DNA from: Symsagittifera roscoffensis
Taxonomy: Eukaryota; Xenacoelomorpha; Acoela; Convolutidae
Length of the DNA stretch: 64,000 nt
Reading direction: 5' to 3'
NCBI RefSeq assembly: GCF_963678635.1
Contig: NC_087063.1
Span: 28,780,599 to 28,844,598, forward strand
How positions within the stretch are numbered: position 1 is the stretch's first letter; the number at the start of each line of letters is the position of its first letter. This document shows positions 62,722 to 64,000 of the stretch, in pieces. The notes beneath the pieces are model-generated. The model made no database searches and was not told where the DNA came from. It was given only the letters and a program-made list of their open reading frames with translations. A program made the position numbers and the translations under genes.

Positions 62722-62970
62722 AATACGTCATCCCCTACGGAAATATCCTTTATGGTCATGAAATCATTCTTTAAATATAAGTAACGTCACCACCCACGCA
62801 ATTTTCCTTTTATGACCATGACGTCATTATTTAAACAGAAGTGACGTTACCACTCACTCGATTTTCCTTCTATGGACATGACGTCATTCTTTAAATAGAA
62901 TTGACGTCACCACCCACGCAATTATCTTTTTATGGTAGTGACGTCATCGCCTACGCAGTTTTCTAATTAT
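62722..62970. repeat. 60-bp minisatellite with CRE palindromes
   Basis: About four units at an exact 60-bp period, each with a (T/C)ACCCACGCAATTTTCCTTTTATG-like core. Perfect TGACGTCA (CREB/ATF site consensus) occurs at 62819-62826, 62879-62886, 62902-62909 and 62939-62946. It lies 190-440 bp upstream of the polymerase start codon, so it could be a promoter repeat of that element. Function is inference. Confidence 0.85.
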
Positions 62971-64000
62971 GGAGAAACTTCTAGAATTTTGCATTTCAGA
63001 AAATCAAACTATCAGAACTCGGCATTTTCTAGACATAACTTTTAATAAAAAGCAATCATTACTTGAAAAACCTCAGTTAAAAAACCATTGAATTTCCTCT
63101 TCAATTGAGTTACTCTACAAGAAAAGAGAAATAATTCCTTGTGATTTGTTTATTGATGGGAAAGACTCGATTTTCTCGATTCTTAAGTTTTTAACAATTT
63201 TTTGGACGTTTATGTTGTCCAAAATAGAGTTCCCCGACTCAGCAAAAGCCTATTTGAAGAAATTTAATCAATCAAAGAGTTCACTTTTGATCAATAATTT
63301 ACAAATATTGATTATCAAAGCTTCATGCTTACTGCTGAATTAGTCCTGACTAGAAAAAAATTTAGTTATTCTCAAAAATTTGAATATCAAAGACTCTTTG
63401 TATTCCCTACCCGATCCGATTACCAAATTTGTCAAAAATCCCCAGAGAAATTCTTTGTTTCTTCTTTTCCTAGAAAATTTTCAAACTTCTAAATCTTGGA
63501 TGATCAGGTTTGGAACAAGATTTCCTGAGATTTGCTTTCAAAAAATCATAAAATTCGAGTTATCCCTTCAAATATACGTCAAAATCAAAAAACTTGACAA
63601 TGTACGCAAAAATCAACAATTTTTTATCGACTATATGCAAGAAACTTAATTGACTTAGTGAGAAAACTTGCAGATATGTTACTTGTTAGAACTTTATTTC
63701 TTGTGTTACTTATATCGGCGTTATTACTTATTTTTACAGCAAACAATTTGCTCATTCATTTTTGCGACTGCTTTTGTATGTTTTTCTTGCTGATTTGGAA
63801 GATTTAAGTTCTTAAAAGGGTTATCTGAATAGATACGACAATTCAAACAAAACTGAATTTTTTAGTGATTGGAAACGACGATATTTTAAAAAAAACCTGA
63901 AATCGAACTTTAAATCTGATTGGACAAGACTTTTTTATAAGAAACTTGTACGAGGAAGCTGAAATATGGTTGGCCAAGATTATAATCCAAATAAGAAAAA
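62971..64000. other. Right-hand end, no supported gene
   Basis: Short plus-strand frames at 63146-63343 and 63380-63649 are unrecognised. Their Lys/Phe/Ile-rich make-up is expected from AT-rich DNA, though the second (89 residues) is of mixed composition. Nothing else is seen. Confidence 0.4.

Overview
This window looks like AT-rich DNA (roughly 30% GC by eye) from an invertebrate animal. The evidence is two intact single-exon four-pass membrane genes of the claudin/PMP22 type, a Ty3/gypsy-type retroelement, a MULE DNA transposon with a FLYWCH-like finger, and a family-B DNA polymerase remnant of a kind I associate with large animal mobile elements. I see no tRNA, rRNA, CRISPR or operon. I cannot place the species; flatworms and other repeat-rich invertebrates would fit.

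Layout. 1-3551 (minus strand) is the 5' part of a Ty3/gypsy-like LTR element: LTR, primer-binding site, gag and the start of pol. Pol carries an aspartic protease and then, unexpectedly, a TARG1/OARD1-type macrodomain that runs off the window edge. 4066-13902 is a same-strand cluster of three claudin-like genes: one decayed at 4066-4446, intact ones at 5319-5909 and 13297-13902. Within this cluster sit a 201-bp inverted-repeat MITE (8724-8924) and a complete 2.5-kb MULE (10173-12667) with an exact 8-bp target duplication and a frameshifted transposase.

From 14369 to 57684 lies a 43-kb composite block bounded by two diverged direct repeats, each ending in the same 26-bp palindrome. Inside are three repeat modules. 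A is about 1.08 kb with 6 copies. C is about 1.15 kb with 3 whole or partial copies. B is about 1.26-1.31 kb with about 17 whole or partial copies. Recurring junctions imply an ancestral order A-C-B that was then amplified as higher-order repeats; the last B units (39.4-44.7 kb) are almost identical. The modules hold decayed short reading frames that I do not recognise. A primer-binding-site-like motif at 14756 matches the one used by the gypsy element, so the block may be a giant LTR-type fossil. I saw no reverse transcriptase in it, and that reading is tentative. From 44.7 to 57.5 kb the block holds unrepeated decayed frames, a perfect 20-bp hairpin, a broken exon-like stretch, CATC-type simple repeats, a 0.66-kb duplication and another tandem duplication (D1/D2).

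Right of it, 58311-62528 (minus strand) is a long but broken family-B DNA polymerase gene of a large virus-like or self-synthesising element. Just upstream of its start is a 60-bp tandem repeat carrying four perfect TGACGTCA (CRE) palindromes. The last kilobase shows nothing I can support. The window is thus a small host gene cluster beside a mobile-element graveyard; apart from the two claudin-like genes, no host gene is convincingly intact.
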